Assembly: GCF_005048225.1 (NCBI RefSeq)
Contig: NZ_SUNI01000003.1
Location: 186,001-250,000 of the forward strand
From: Paracoccus gahaiensis
Lineage (GTDB): Bacteria > Pseudomonadota > Alphaproteobacteria > Rhodobacterales > Rhodobacteraceae
Length of the DNA stretch: 64,000 nt
Direction of reading: 5' to 3'
Part shown: piece after piece, positions 19,180-28,850 of the stretch
How positions within the stretch are numbered: position 1 is the stretch's first letter
How the letters are laid out: every line of letters starts with the position of its first letter
The notes under the pieces: generated by a model
Seen by the model: the letters and a program-made list of their open reading frames with translations, nothing else
Told to the model about the DNA's origin: nothing
Databases searched by the model: none
Translations under genes and position numbers: made by a program

Positions 19180-19195
19180 CCGTTAACGCTACCAA
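19180..19195. promoter_or_regulatory. LacI-like operator upstream of zwf
   Basis: CCGTTAACGCTACCAA keeps the left arm CCGTTA, the central CG and the TA of the right arm seen at 17261-17276 before edd; the right arm is imperfect. Its centre is about 43 bp before the zwf ATG, the same as at edd, so one regulator may control both. Confidence 0.5.
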
Positions 19196-19230
19196 CCGCT
19201 AAGTCCGACGCCAACCAGAAGGAGAGCCGC

Positions 19231-20676
19231 ATGGTCTCGCGTGTCATTCCGGTCGATGACTTCGACCTCGTGATCTTTGGCGCCACGGGCGATCTGGCCC
19301 ATCGCAAGATCCTGCCCGGCCTGTATCGGCGGTTCGAGGCGGGCCAGATCCCGGCCAGCAGCCGCATCATCGGCGCCGCCCGAACCGAGCAGGACGACGC
19401 GGCCTTTCGCGACGAGGCGTTCCGGGCGATCTGCGATCATTCCAGCGTGGACAAGGACAATCCTCAGCTGCAGGAATTCCTGGGGCTGCTGGGCTATGTC
19501 GCCATCGACGCCAGGGGCGAGGGCGGCTGGCAGGCGCTGAAGGACCGGATGCGGCCCGGCGCGGTCCATGCCTTCTACTTCTCGGTGGCGCCCGCGCTGT
19601 TCGGCGACATCGCCGAGCGGCTGGCGGGGCATGGCATCGCCCATGACGACAGCCGGATCGTGGTGGAAAAGCCCTTCGGGCGCGACCGCGCCTCGGCCCG
19701 CGCGTTGAATGCCACGCTGGCCAAGCATTTCCACGAGGACCAGATCTATCGCATCGACCATTACCTGGGCAAGGAGACGGTCCAGAACCTGATGGCGGTG
19801 CGCTTTGCCAATGTGCTGTTCGAGCCCCTGTGGAACGCGCAGTTCATCGACCATGTGCAGATCACCGTGGCCGAGACCGTCGGCGTGGCCGGGCGCGGCA
19901 GCTATTACGACAAGTCCGGGGCGATCCGGGACATGGTCCAGAACCACATGATGCAGCTTCTGTGCCTGATCGCGATGGAGCCGCCCTATCACTTCGATCC
20001 CGATGCGGTGCGCGACGAGAAGCTGAAGGTGATCCGCGCGCTTCAGCCGGTCGAACCCGCCGACATCGTGCGCGGCCAATATACTGGCGAGGGCAGCGAC
20101 TATCTGACCGATGCCGAGGATCCGGCCTCGCGCACGGAAAGCTATGTGGCGATGAAGGTCCGCATCTCGAACTGGCGCTGGCAGGGCACGCCCTTCTATC
20201 TGCGCACCGGCAAGAAGCTGCGCGCCCGCACCTCCGAGATCGCCATCACCTTCAAGGAACCGCCGCATTCGATCTTCGACGACAGTGGCGTGCCCAAGGC
20301 CAACGAGCTTGTCATCAGATTGCAACCCAACGAGGGAATGAACCTCAAGGTGATGATCAAGGAACCGGGGCCAGGGGGGATGCGGCTGGTGCAGGTGCCG
20401 CTGGACATGAGCTTTGCCGACGCGCTCGGCGCGGATGGCGCCGACATGCCCGACGCTTACGAACGGCTGATCATGGACGTGATCCGCGGCAACCAGACCC
20501 TGTTCATGCGCGGCGACGAGGTCGAGGCGGCCTGGGCCTGGACCGATCCGATCATCGAGGCCTGGGAGGACGGCAAGCGCCGCCCCGAGCCCTATGACAG
20601 CGGATCCTCGGGGCCCGACGAGGCGTTGCGCCTGATGCACCGCGACAATCGCCGGTGGAGAGAGATCAGGTCATGA
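19231..20676 (+). CDS. zwf: Glucose-6-phosphate dehydrogenase
   Basis: 481 residues, full length. Zwf oxidises glucose-6-phosphate to 6-phosphogluconolactone, feeding the Entner-Doudoroff and pentose phosphate routes. The cofactor loop IFGATGDLAHRKILPGL is near residue 15, the substrate site RIDHYLGKE near 178, and EKPFGRD and HYDFDPD-like motifs are present. AAGGAG sits 6 bases before ATG 19231. It heads zwf-pgl-pgi; the stop overlaps pgl by ATGA. Confidence 0.97.
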   Translation: MVSRVIPVDDFDLVIFGATGDLAHRKILPGLYRRFEAGQIPASSRIIGAARTEQDDAAFRDEAFRAICDHSSVDKDNPQLQEFLGLLGYVAIDARGEGGWQALKDRMRPGAVHAFYFSVAPALFGDIAERLAGHGIAHDDSRIVVEKPFGRDRASARALNATLAKHFHEDQIYRIDHYLGKETVQNLMAVRFANVLFEPLWNAQFIDHVQITVAETVGVAGRGSYYDKSGAIRDMVQNHMMQLLCLIAMEPPYHFDPDAVRDEKLKVIRALQPVEPADIVRGQYTGEGSDYLTDAEDPASRTESYVAMKVRISNWRWQGTPFYLRTGKKLRARTSEIAITFKEPPHSIFDDSGVPKANELVIRLQPNEGMNLKVMIKEPGPGGMRLVQVPLDMSFADALGADGADMPDAYERLIMDVIRGNQTLFMRGDEVEAAWAWTDPIIEAWEDGKRRPEPYDSGSSGPDEALRLMHRDNRRWREIRS

Positions 20677-21350
20677 CCATGGAATTCAAGGAATATCCCG
20701 ATCGCGAGATGCTGGCCTTGTCGCTGGCCGACCGCATCGCCTCGCAACTGGCGCAGCATCTGCGCGGCCACGAGCGGGCAACGCTCTGCGTGCCGGGCGG
20801 CACCTCGCCCGCGCCGGTCTTCGACACGCTGTCGGGGGCCGATCTGGACTGGGGCCGCGTCACGGTCGTGTTGGGCGACGAGCGGTGGGTGGATGGCGAT
20901 CACAAGCGGTCGAATTCCCGCCTGCTGCGCCGCCATCTGCTGAAGGAGAAGGCGGCGGCGGCCGACTATATCGACCTTTACACCGGCGATGCCTCGCCCG
21001 ATCTGGCGACCGAGGGTCTGGGCGCGCGCCTGATGCCGCATCTGCCGCTGACGGTGGTGCTTTTGGGCATGGGCAACGACATGCACACGGCCAGCCTGTT
21101 CCCCGGTGCCGATCATCTGGCCGCCGCCCTAGCCTCTGACGCGCCGCCGGTCATGGCGATCCGGGCCGAGGGCGCCGAAGAGCCGCGCATCACCCTGACG
21201 CGGCCGATCCTGTCGGGTGCCATCAACATCCACCTGCTGATCATGGGCCCGGAAAAGCGCGAGGCGCTGGAGCGCGCGCAGAAGCTGGACCCGATGCAGG
21301 CGCCGATCCGCGCCTTTCTTGACGAAGCCACCGTCCACTGGGCGGAGTAA
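20673..21350 (+). CDS. pgl: 6-phosphogluconolactonase
   Basis: 225 residues, DevB/Pgl family. It hydrolyses 6-phosphogluconolactone from Zwf. Motifs are LCVPGGTSPAPVF, VVLGDERWV with HKRSNSRLLRRHLL, and the active-site stretch GMGNDMHTASLFPGAD, in which the usual DGH is DMH. ATG 20673 overlaps the zwf stop; a second ATG two codons on is equally possible. Confidence 0.93.
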   Translation: MTMEFKEYPDREMLALSLADRIASQLAQHLRGHERATLCVPGGTSPAPVFDTLSGADLDWGRVTVVLGDERWVDGDHKRSNSRLLRRHLLKEKAAAADYIDLYTGDASPDLATEGLGARLMPHLPLTVVLLGMGNDMHTASLFPGADHLAAALASDAPPVMAIRAEGAEEPRITLTRPILSGAINIHLLIMGPEKREALERAQKLDPMQAPIRAFLDEATVHWAE

Positions 21351-21359
21351 GGGACCGAC

Positions 21360-22970
21360 ATGACCGATCTGTGGAACCGCCTGACCTTAAGCCGTGCCGC
21401 CCAGGGCGATGCCCGCATCGACGCGCTGTTCGATGCCGATCCAGACCGGGCGACGGCGTTTTCGACAACCGCCTGCGGGATGGTCTTCGACTGGTCCAAG
21501 ACGATGATCGACGAAGGTGCGCGCGACCTGCTGCTGGATCTGGCCCGGGACGCGGGCGTCGAGGCGCGGCGCGAGGCGATGTTCGCGGGCGAGAAGATCA
21601 ACGAGACCGAGGGCCGCGCCGTCCTGCACACCGCGCTGCGCAATCTGGACGGCAGCGTGACGGTCGACGGCCAAGACGTGATGCCCGAGGTGCGGGCCAT
21701 CCATGACCGCATGGCCGAGTTCGCCCGGGCGGTCCGCGACGGCAGTTTCGCGGGGCAGGGCGGCAGGATCACCGATGTGGTCAATATCGGCATCGGCGGG
21801 TCCGATCTGGGGCCCGCGATGGCGGTGCTGGCGCTGGCACCCTATCATGACGGGCCGCGCACGCATTTCGTCAGCAATGTCGACGGCGCCGACATCGCCG
21901 ACACGCTGAAGGGGCTGGACCCCGCGACGACGCTGGTCGTCGTGGCCTCCAAGACCTTCACCACCATCGAGACGATGACCAATGCGCAGACCGCGCGCGA
22001 CTGGATGGCGGCCTCGGTCGCCGATCCTGCGGCGCAGTTCGCGGCGCTGTCCTCGGCCGTGGGAAAGACCGGCGATTTCGGCATCGATCCGTCGCGGGTC
22101 TTCGGCTTCGAGGATTGGGTCGGCGGGCGCTATTCGGTCTGGGGGCCGATCGGGCTGTCGGTGATGCTGGCCGTGGGGCCCGAGGCCTTCGACGCGTTCC
22201 TGGCCGGCGGGGCCGAGATGGACGCGCATTTCCGCGACGCCCCGCTGGAGGCGAACCTGCCGGTCCTGCTGGCGCTGACCGGGATCTGGCATCACCAGGT
22301 CTGCGGCTATCCGACCCGCGCGGTGCTGCCCTATGACAACCGCCTGATGCGTCTGCCGGCCTATCTGCAGCAGCTGGAGATGGAATCGAACGGCAAGCGC
22401 GTGGCGATGGATGGCAGCGAGCTGACCCATGCCTCGGGCCCGGTCGTGTGGGGCGAGCCCGGCACCAACGGGCAGCACGCCTTCTATCAGCTGATCCATC
22501 AGGGCACGACACCGGTGCCCTGCGAGTTCATCCTGGCCGCGACGGGTCACGAGCCGGATCTGGCCCATCACCACATCCTGCTGGCCGCCAATTGCCTGGC
22601 GCAGGCCGAGGCGCTGATGCGGGGCCGGTCGCTGGACGAGGCGCGCGCGCTGATGGCCGCGAAGGGGCTTGAGGGGGCCGAGCAGGACCGACAGGCCCGC
22701 CACCGGGTCTTTCCGGGCAACCGCCCCTCGACCCTGTTGCTGATCGAGCAACTGACGCCGCATGCCCTGGGCGCGATCCTGGCGCTGTACGAGCATCGGG
22801 TCTTCGTGGAAGGCGTGATCCTGGGGATCAACAGCTTCGATCAATGGGGGGTCGAGCTGGGCAAGGAACTGGCCCTGAAGGTCGAGCCGCTGCTGACGGG
22901 CGGGGCAATGGACGGGCATGACGCCTCGACCCTGCGGCTGGCCGCGCTGATCCGCGAGATGCGCGGCTGA
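21360..22970 (+). CDS. pgi: Glucose-6-phosphate isomerase
   Basis: 536 residues, two SIS domains. It interconverts glucose-6-phosphate and fructose-6-phosphate. [13 protein letters not shown] (about 142), [23 protein letters not shown] (the PGI signature) and the C-terminal [13 protein letters not shown] with the active-site Lys are all intact. It follows pgl by 9 bases and closes the operon, with a terminator at 23039-23064. Confidence 0.96.
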   Translation: MTDLWNRLTLSRAAQGDARIDALFDADPDRATAFSTTACGMVFDWSKTMIDEGARDLLLDLARDAGVEARREAMFAGEKINETEGRAVLHTALRNLDGSVTVDGQDVMPEVRAIHDRMAEFARAVRDGSFAGQGGRITDVVNIGIGGSDLGPAMAVLALAPYHDGPRTHFVSNVDGADIADTLKGLDPATTLVVVASKTFTTIETMTNAQTARDWMAASVADPAAQFAALSSAVGKTGDFGIDPSRVFGFEDWVGGRYSVWGPIGLSVMLAVGPEAFDAFLAGGAEMDAHFRDAPLEANLPVLLALTGIWHHQVCGYPTRAVLPYDNRLMRLPAYLQQLEMESNGKRVAMDGSELTHASGPVVWGEPGTNGQHAFYQLIHQGTTPVPCEFILAATGHEPDLAHHHILLAANCLAQAEALMRGRSLDEARALMAAKGLEGAEQDRQARHRVFPGNRPSTLLLIEQLTPHALGAILALYEHRVFVEGVILGINSFDQWGVELGKELALKVEPLLTGGAMDGHDASTLRLAALIREMRG

Positions 22971-22980
22971 GCGCGCAGAA

Positions 22981-23038
22981 GGGGGGCGCTGCCCCCCGTC
23001 CTGCGGACTCCCCCCGGGATATTTCGACCAAGATGAAG
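22981..23038 (+). repeat. Dispersed two-hairpin element downstream of pgi
   Basis: Hairpin 1 is GGGGGGC-GCT-GCCCCCC (22981-22997), hairpin 2 GTCC-TGC-GGAC (22998-23008), then TCCCCCC and GGGATATTTCGACCAAGATG with AAG. Stem 2 differs from the 17306 copy by a T-A for G-C pair swap that keeps base pairing. Confidence 0.8.
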
Positions 23039-23064
23039 GCGGCGCGGGTTTTGGCGCCGCTTTT
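23039..23064 (+). terminator. Intrinsic terminator of zwf-pgl-pgi
   Basis: Stem GCGGCGC (23039-23045) pairs with GCGCCGC (23054-23060), loop of 8, then TTTTCC. Confidence 0.75.
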
Positions 23065-23114
23065 CCTTTGGGGCGCGACCCGCTAGGGTCCGGCCAGCAC
23101 GGAAAGGTTCGATC

Positions 23115-24161
23115 ATGGCGTTCTTCACCAAATTGCGCGAGCGGCTGACCCGGTCCTCGGCCAAGATCGGCGCGGGTCTGGACGATCTTGTGGGCGAGGC
23201 GCCGGCCCCGCCCGAGGCGCCGCTGCCCGCGACCGAGCTGCCCGCGCCGATGGCCACGCCGCATCCGCAGCCGGTCCAGCCGGGTCTGGTCGGGCGCCTT
23301 TTCGGACGGGCCGAGCCCAAGGTCGAGGAGCCGCGCCGGGCGCTGGACGATGCGATGCTGGAGGAGCTGGAGGACATGCTGGTCCAGGCGGATCTGGGCG
23401 TGGACACGGCGTTGCGCGTGACCGCCAACATCGCCGAGGGGCGGATGGGGCGGCGGCTGTCCTCGACCGAGTTGAAGGAGTTGCTGGCGGCCGAGATCGC
23501 GCGGATCATGGCGCCGGTGGCGCGGCCGCTGCCGATCTATCCGAAAAAGCCGCAGGTGGTGCTTGTCGTGGGCGTCAATGGCGCCGGCAAGACCACCACG
23601 ATTGGCAAGCTGGCCAGCCAGTTCCGCGCGGCCGGCAAGTCGGTGGTGATCGCGGCGGGCGACACGTTCCGCGCGGCGGCGGTCGAGCAGCTGCAGGTCT
23701 GGGGCACCCGGGCCGGCGTGCCGGTCATGGTCGCGCCGCAGGGCAGCGATCCGGCCAGCCTGGCTTGGGACGCGATGGTGCGGGCCGAGGCCGAGGGCGC
23801 CGATCTGCTGATGATCGACACGGCGGGGCGCCTGCAGAACCGTCAGGATCTGATGGAGGAGTTGGCCAAGATCGTCCGCGTGATTCGCAAGAAGGATCCC
23901 GAGGCGCCGCACAACACGCTTCTGGTCCTGGATGCCACCACCGGGCAGAACGCGCTGAACCAGGTCGAGACCTTCCTGAAGCTGGCCGATATCTCGGGCC
24001 TGGTGATGACCAAGCTGGACGGCACCGCGCGCGGCGGCGTGCTGGTGGCCTTGGCCGACCGGTTCGGGCTGCCCATCCATGCGATCGGCGTGGGCGAGCA
24101 GATCGATGATCTGGACGCCTTTGATGCCGAAGAGTTCGCCCGGGCGCTGGTCGGGCTTTAG
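23115..24161 (+). CDS. ftsY: Signal recognition particle receptor FtsY
   Basis: 348 residues: a short acidic and proline-rich A region (1-75), N domain (80-145), then the SRP GTPase G domain. Visible are [15 protein letters not shown] (G1, about 155), [30 protein letters not shown] and [10 protein letters not shown]. FtsY docks SRP-ribosome complexes at the inner membrane. Its TAG stop overlaps the convergent Hint-protein stop by 3 bases. Confidence 0.96.
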   Translation: MAFFTKLRERLTRSSAKIGAGLDDLVGEAPAPPEAPLPATELPAPMATPHPQPVQPGLVGRLFGRAEPKVEEPRRALDDAMLEELEDMLVQADLGVDTALRVTANIAEGRMGRRLSSTELKELLAAEIARIMAPVARPLPIYPKKPQVVLVVGVNGAGKTTTIGKLASQFRAAGKSVVIAAGDTFRAAAVEQLQVWGTRAGVPVMVAPQGSDPASLAWDAMVRAEAEGADLLMIDTAGRLQNRQDLMEELAKIVRVIRKKDPEAPHNTLLVLDATTGQNALNQVETFLKLADISGLVMTKLDGTARGGVLVALADRFGLPIHAIGVGEQIDDLDAFDAEEFARALVGL

Positions 24162-25285
24162 GCGCGCACCAGCGGCTTTGCATTGCGCAGATGGCGATGC
24201 AGCAGCTGCCGGGCCTGGCGCCCGCTGGGCACGGGGCGCGCGAAGGGCGGCGGGCCGTCCAAATGCAGGCGGGGCAGCACGGCGTGGATCTGGGCCAGCT
24301 GCAGGGAACTGAAGGCCTGCAAGGCGATCGGGCCGGGATAGAGGCTTTCGGTCCAAGCGCCCTCGGCCTCGATCACCTCGTGGCGCGCCAGAAGCAGATG
24401 CCAGTAGGTCACCGGATCGTCCCCGCCCCGCAGGGCGATGCCCGGCTGGCCGATCAGGTGGCGGGCGGCCACCAGCGTGTCCTCGGATCCCAGCATCCGC
24501 GCCGCGATGGCCGAGCGCAGCAGCATCCGGTGCTGGGGCGAGACCAGCATGTCGCGCAAGGGGCGCCCCGGGCCGAGCGATCCCGGGGCCAGGCGGATGG
24601 GCCGGTCCTGCGGGCGCAGGTCCAGATGCGCGGCGTCCGCCCGGCGATGGCCCAGCCACAGGATCGGCTGCAGACCGTGATCCAGCGTCGCTACCAGATC
24701 GCCGGGGCGCAGCGTCTGGATCGGGCGGGGGCCCTCGGCGGTGCGGATCAGCGTTCCTTCGGCGAAGCAGGGCATGGGGGCATAGGGGACAGAATCATCT
24801 GTGGCGTAGATGCTGCGGAACGAGACGAAGGTGTAGGTCTGGTCCAGCGTGAAGACAGGAAAGACGGTTTCCCCGTTCTCGACACGGGACAGGGGAAAGA
24901 TCAGCACCGAATGGCGGTCGCCGATCTCGTCCCCCAGATCGCCCTGGATCAGCGTCCGGGGGAACATGGCGAAGAACCGGTCGCTGCCCTGTCCGGCGAT
25001 GATCGATCCCTGGAAGTTCGACAGCGCCGTGCCGGCGGGAACCGTCACCGCCGTCGCACCATAGCCGAAGGTGACGGGATCGAGCAGTTTCTGTTGGTCT
25101 TCCCCGGGCGAGTAAAGGCCGGAATTGAAATGGGGATCGTCGTCGCTGATCCGGATCGTGGTCAGGACCGGATCGGTGAAGACGATCGGCTGGCGGTCGG
25201 TCCAGGGCGCAAACTCGCGGTTGCCCTCGTCGGTGGCGGAGGTGATCCTGTCGGCAAGGGTGAGGACGGTGATCTGATAGGACAT
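24158..25285 (-). CDS. Hint-domain (hedgehog/intein-type) protein
   Basis: 375 residues. The first 165 or so are a beta-rich region with no family I recognise. The Hint module begins at PCFAEGTLIRTAEGPRPIQTLRPGD (within about 170-195), with the Cys and the typical RPIQTLRPGDLVATLDHG core, and continues with LVSPQHRMLL, HLL.ARHEVIEAEGAWTESLYPG. Rhodobacteraceae have many such secreted or surface Hint proteins of unknown role. Of the two ATGs, 25285 has GGAG at 6-base spacing and is preferred over 25291. A CtrA-type site is upstream. Confidence 0.82.
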   Translation of the reverse strand: MSYQITVLTLADRITSATDEGNREFAPWTDRQPIVFTDPVLTTIRISDDDPHFNSGLYSPGEDQQKLLDPVTFGYGATAVTVPAGTALSNFQGSIIAGQGSDRFFAMFPRTLIQGDLGDEIGDRHSVLIFPLSRVENGETVFPVFTLDQTYTFVSFRSIYATDDSVPYAPMPCFAEGTLIRTAEGPRPIQTLRPGDLVATLDHGLQPILWLGHRRADAAHLDLRPQDRPIRLAPGSLGPGRPLRDMLVSPQHRMLLRSAIAARMLGSEDTLVAARHLIGQPGIALRGGDDPVTYWHLLLARHEVIEAEGAWTESLYPGPIALQAFSSLQLAQIHAVLPRLHLDGPPPFARPVPSGRQARQLLHRHLRNAKPLVRA

Positions 25286-25361
25286 GCGCATCTCCGTTCG
25301 GTGGGCCGGATGCGGGCATCGCGGGGCTGCAAGGCACTGCCCGCAGCATACGAACGGAAGC

Positions 25362-25376
25362 TTAATTTTTCGTTAA
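25362..25376. promoter_or_regulatory. CtrA-type full site upstream of the Hint-domain gene
   Basis: TTAA-N7-TTAA, an exact match to the CtrA consensus (on the minus strand, GTTAACGAAAAATTAAGC), about 77-91 bp before the Hint gene start and just after the stop of the GlxA-type gene. Confidence 0.6.
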
Positions 25377-25383
25377 CCGGGTC

Positions 25384-26388
25384 TCAGCCCGCCGGGGTCG
25401 AGGCCGAGGTCCCGCGTTCGCGATAGGGCGTGCTGCCATATTGCGCGCGGTAGCATTTCGAGAAATGCGAGGGGCTGGAAAAGCCCGAGGCCAACGCGAT
25501 CTCGATGATCGACATCTCGGTCTGCATCAGCAGGTTGCGGGCCCGGGCCAGCCGGGTTTCCATGTAGTACCGCTTGGGGCTTCGGTTCAGGTAGCGGCGG
25601 AACAGGCGCTCCAGCTGGCGGGTGGACATGCCGGCGTCCAGGGCCAGGCGGGCCGGGCTGATCGGTTCCTCCAGCGTGGCCTCCATCCGGGCGATCACGG
25701 CGGCCAGGCGGGGATGGCGCACGCCGATGCGGGTGGGGATCGACAGGCGCTGGCGGTCCTGATCGGTGCGGATCGCGGTGTGCAGCATCTGGTCGGCCAC
25801 GTCGGCCGCCAGCGCATCGCCATGCGCCTCGGCGATCAGGTGCAGCATCAGGTCGATGGAACTGGTCCCCCCCGCCGCCGTCAGCCGGTTGCCGTCATGC
25901 ACGAAGACGGATCGGAACAGATCGACCTGCGGGAAGGCCTCGGCAAAGCCGTCATGGTTCTCCCAGTGGATCGTGGCCTTGCGCCCCTCCAGCAGCCCGG
26001 CCTCGGCCAGGATCCAGGCGCCGGTGCAGACCGCACCCATCGAGGTGTCGCCGCGCGCCTGCCGGCGCAGCCAGGCCAGCACCGGGCGGGTGGCCTCGCG
26101 GGCGATCTCGGTGCCGCCGCAGACGATCACCACGTCGTCGCGGCCGGGCGGTGGGGCGTCGCCCTCCAGGCTGGCATCCACGGCCACCCGCGTGCCGTTC
26201 GAGCAGGTCGCCATGTCGCCGCGCGGACCGACCAGCCGCCAGTCGAACAGCGCCCGGCCCGCCGCGCGGTTGGCCAGCCGCAACGGCTCGATCGCCGCCG
26301 TGAAGGGCAGCATGGTGAAGCGGTCCAGAAGCAGGAAGGTGAAGCGGCGCGGTCTGTCGGAGGGCATGGGGGCTGTCTTTGCGAACAT
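25384..26388 (-). CDS. GlxA-family AraC-type transcriptional regulator
   Basis: 334 residues. An N-terminal DJ-1/PfpI-like class I amidotransferase domain (about 12-185; [20 protein letters not shown], then [16 protein letters not shown] with the elbow Cys) is joined to two AraC helix-turn-helices (about 235-325; [20 protein letters not shown] and [19 protein letters not shown]). Family members such as CdhR and GbdR control carnitine and glycine-betaine breakdown. The targets here are unknown. It is divergent from aroG. The start could also be ATG 26367. Confidence 0.88.
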   Translation of the reverse strand: MFAKTAPMPSDRPRRFTFLLLDRFTMLPFTAAIEPLRLANRAAGRALFDWRLVGPRGDMATCSNGTRVAVDASLEGDAPPPGRDDVVIVCGGTEIAREATRPVLAWLRRQARGDTSMGAVCTGAWILAEAGLLEGRKATIHWENHDGFAEAFPQVDLFRSVFVHDGNRLTAAGGTSSIDLMLHLIAEAHGDALAADVADQMLHTAIRTDQDRQRLSIPTRIGVRHPRLAAVIARMEATLEEPISPARLALDAGMSTRQLERLFRRYLNRSPKRYYMETRLARARNLLMQTEMSIIEIALASGFSSPSHFSKCYRAQYGSTPYRERGTSASTPAG

Positions 26389-26452
26389 GTCGATCCGGCA
26401 CCCAAACAGGGATTTCGCGCCGCGGCAAGGGGCCGCAACGCGGGCGCGGCGC

Positions 26453-26482
26453 GCCCTGCCCGCCGGGGCGGCAGGGCCTTTT
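26453..26482 (+). other. Hairpin with T-run upstream of aroG
   Basis: GCCCTGCC (26453-26460) pairs with GGCAGGGC (26470-26477), followed by CTTTTCC, 56 bp before the aroG start. It looks like a terminator but no plus-strand gene precedes it, so it could be a leader attenuator of aroG. The transcript start is not known. Confidence 0.35.
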
Positions 26483-26537
26483 CCTGACGGCGGTTCGCGT
26501 CTATACCTGCGCCACCGTTTTCAAGGAGCCCAAGGCC

Positions 26538-27947
26538 ATGACGCAGGATATCCGCAAGACCGCCGCCACCCCCGCATGGGACAAGGCCGGCTGGCGCGCC
26601 TATCCGCGCGTCCAGATGCCGGACTATACCGACCCCGCCTCTCTCGGCGCGGTCGAGGATCAGCTGCGGCGCTATCCGCCGCTGGTCTTCGCGGGCGAGG
26701 CGCGGCGCCTGAAGGCGCAGCTGGCCGAGGTCGGCGCCGGGCGCGGCTTCCTGCTGCAGGGCGGCGATTGCGCGGAAAGCTTCAGCGAGTTCAGCGCCGA
26801 TAACCTGCGCGACACCTTCAAGGTGCTGCTGCAGATGGCCGTGGTGCTGACCTGGGGCGCGCAAATGCCGGTGGTCAAGGTCGGCCGCATGGCGGGCCAG
26901 TTCGCCAAGCCTCGCAGCGCACCGACCGAGGTCGTGGACGGGGTCGAGCTGCCCAGCTATCGCGGCGACATCATCAACGGGTTCGATTTCACCCCAGACT
27001 CCCGCATTCCCGATCCGCAGCGGATGCTGGCGGCCTATACGCAGGCGGCGGCGTCGCTGAACCTTCTGCGTGCCTTCTCGACCGGCGGCTTCGCCGACAT
27101 GCAGCGGGTGCAAAGCTGGATCGCCGATTTCGTGGGCGGCCCCGAGGCGGCGCGCTATCGCGACATCGCGGGGCGGATCGGCGACGCGATGGCCTTCATG
27201 CAGGCCGCGGGGGTCAATTCCGACACCGCGCATCAGCTGTCCAAGGTGGATTTCTACACCAGCCACGAGGCGCTGCTGCTGGAATACGAGGAGGCGCTGG
27301 CGCGGATCGATTCGACCACCGGCCTGCCGGTGGCGGGTTCGGGCCACATGATCTGGATCGGCGACCGCACGCGCCAGCCCGACGGCGCGCATGTGGAGTT
27401 CTGCCGGGGCGTGCAGAACCCCATCGGCCTGAAATGTGGGCCGACCACCACGGCGGACGACCTCAAGGTGCTGATGGCCAAGCTGAACCCCGACAACGAG
27501 GCCGGGCGCCTGACCCTGATCGCGCGCTTCGGCGCGGGCAAGGTCGGCGACCACCTGCCGCGTCTGGTGCAGGCGGTCAAGGACGAGGGCGCGAATGTCG
27601 TCTGGTCCTGCGACCCGATGCACGGCAACGTCATCAAGTCCTCGACCGGCTACAAGACGCGGGCCTTCGATTCGATCCTGCGCGAGGTCCGGGAATTCTT
27701 CGCCGTCCACAAGGCCGAGGGCACCATCCCCGGCGGCGTGCATTTCGAGATGACCGGCAAGGACGTGACCGAATGCACCGGCGGCGTGCGCGCCGTCACC
27801 GACGAGGATCTGTCCGACCGCTACCACACCGCCTGTGATCCGCGCCTGAATGCCAGCCAGTCGCTGGAACTGGCTTTCCTTGTGGCCGAGGAGCTGCGCG
27901 CCCGGCGCGAGGATGCGGCCCCGGCCCGCACCGCCGCCGCCAGCTGA
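26538..27947 (+). CDS. aroG: Class II 3-deoxy-7-phosphoheptulonate synthase
   Basis: 469 residues, plant/actinobacterial-type (class II) DAHP synthase. It condenses PEP and erythrose-4-phosphate, the entry to the shikimate pathway. Motifs are [12 protein letters not shown] (about 73), [62 protein letters not shown] and [24 protein letters not shown] precedes ATG 26538. aroK and aroB lie 6 kb downstream in a separate operon. Confidence 0.95.
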   Translation: MTQDIRKTAATPAWDKAGWRAYPRVQMPDYTDPASLGAVEDQLRRYPPLVFAGEARRLKAQLAEVGAGRGFLLQGGDCAESFSEFSADNLRDTFKVLLQMAVVLTWGAQMPVVKVGRMAGQFAKPRSAPTEVVDGVELPSYRGDIINGFDFTPDSRIPDPQRMLAAYTQAAASLNLLRAFSTGGFADMQRVQSWIADFVGGPEAARYRDIAGRIGDAMAFMQAAGVNSDTAHQLSKVDFYTSHEALLLEYEEALARIDSTTGLPVAGSGHMIWIGDRTRQPDGAHVEFCRGVQNPIGLKCGPTTTADDLKVLMAKLNPDNEAGRLTLIARFGAGKVGDHLPRLVQAVKDEGANVVWSCDPMHGNVIKSSTGYKTRAFDSILREVREFFAVHKAEGTIPGGVHFEMTGKDVTECTGGVRAVTDEDLSDRYHTACDPRLNASQSLELAFLVAEELRARREDAAPARTAAAS

Positions 27948-27955
27948 TCCCGAAG

Positions 27956-27981
27956 GGCCCCGCCAGCGCGCGGGGCCTTTT
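27956..27981 (+). terminator. Intrinsic terminator of aroG
   Basis: GGCCCCGC (27956-27963) pairs with GCGGGGCC (27970-27977), loop CAGCGC, then TTTT. It abuts the stop codon of the convergent acyltransferase gene. Confidence 0.85.
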
Positions 27982-28850
27982 CACTTCCAGCGGCGATGGA
28001 CCCAGAACCACTGGTCCATGTGGCGCCGCACCAGCATCTCCAGATCGTCGTTCAGCGCCTGCATCATGATGCGGGGTTCGTCCTGGGCCACCGGGGCGCC
28101 GACATGGACCCGAAAGCTCAGCCCGTCGGATTTGCGGATGCCTGCGATCGGCACGACCAGCGCATCGTAGCGCCGCGCCAGTTCGGCGGGGGTCAGCACG
28201 GTCCGGGTCGGCAGATCGAAGAAGCGCAGCTCGGCCCCCTCGCGGTCGTATTGGTCGAAGCCCAGGGCCAGCCAGCCGCCGCCGCGCAGAAAGCGCAGCA
28301 TCGCCGCCAGCCCGGCCCGGCCGCGCGGAAACAGCGGCTCGGCGATGGCGGTGATGGCGGGGACGTAGTGGCGGTTGAACGCCTCGTTGTTCATGGGGCG
28401 GTAGAGGGCGCCGACCGGCCAGCCGCGCCCGGCCAGCGCCGCCCGCATCGCGTCGTAATTGCCGAAATGCGCGCAGACGAGGATGACGGGGCGGTTCTCC
28501 TCCAGCGCCGCCTCCAGCGCGGGCAGGCCCGGGCCTTCCAGCGGATCGGCGGCGCGGATGCGGGTGGTGAATTCCTCGCCCGAATAGATCTCGGCCAGGG
28601 ACCGCCCGGCATTGTCGGGGACCGCGCGGACCAGCGCCGCGATCTCGGTCTCGGACAGGTCCGGGCGGGCCAATGCGAGGTTGTCCCGGATGCGCCGCCG
28701 CCAGCCCGCCAGGGGCGCGATCAGATGCGCGAAGACCCAGCCCATCGCCGGGATGCGGCGATCATAGGGCAGGAGGCGCGCCAGCGACATGATCGCCAGG
28801 AACGCCCCGTTGGCCAGACGGTCGGTCAGCGAGGGTCGGTCGTCGCGCAT
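27981..28850 (-). CDS. LpxL/HtrB-type lysophospholipid (lipid A) acyltransferase
   Basis: 289 residues. The H-X4-D acyltransferase motif is HFGNYD (within VILVCAHFGNYDAM, about residue 125), followed by GALYRPMNN and GWLALGFDQYDREGAELRFF. The N-terminal hydrophobic stretch anchors it to the inner membrane. LpxL-type enzymes add secondary acyl chains to lipid A precursors; related ones acylate other lysolipids. ATG 28850 has GAAAGGA 4 bases upstream and overlaps the end of the EamA gene by 25 bases. Confidence 0.82.
   Translation of the reverse strand: MRDDRPSLTDRLANGAFLAIMSLARLLPYDRRIPAMGWVFAHLIAPLAGWRRRIRDNLALARPDLSETEIAALVRAVPDNAGRSLAEIYSGEEFTTRIRAADPLEGPGLPALEAALEENRPVILVCAHFGNYDAMRAALAGRGWPVGALYRPMNNEAFNRHYVPAITAIAEPLFPRGRAGLAAMLRFLRGGGWLALGFDQYDREGAELRFFDLPTRTVLTPAELARRYDALVVPIAGIRKSDGLSFRVHVGAPVAQDEPRIMMQALNDDLEMLVRRHMDQWFWVHRRWK

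Noticed and set aside
21387..24659. A 1090-codon minus-strand frame across pgi and ftsY
   Set aside because: Antisense shadow of pgi and ftsY, both of which have full motifs. Same Arg/Gln/Gly bias.
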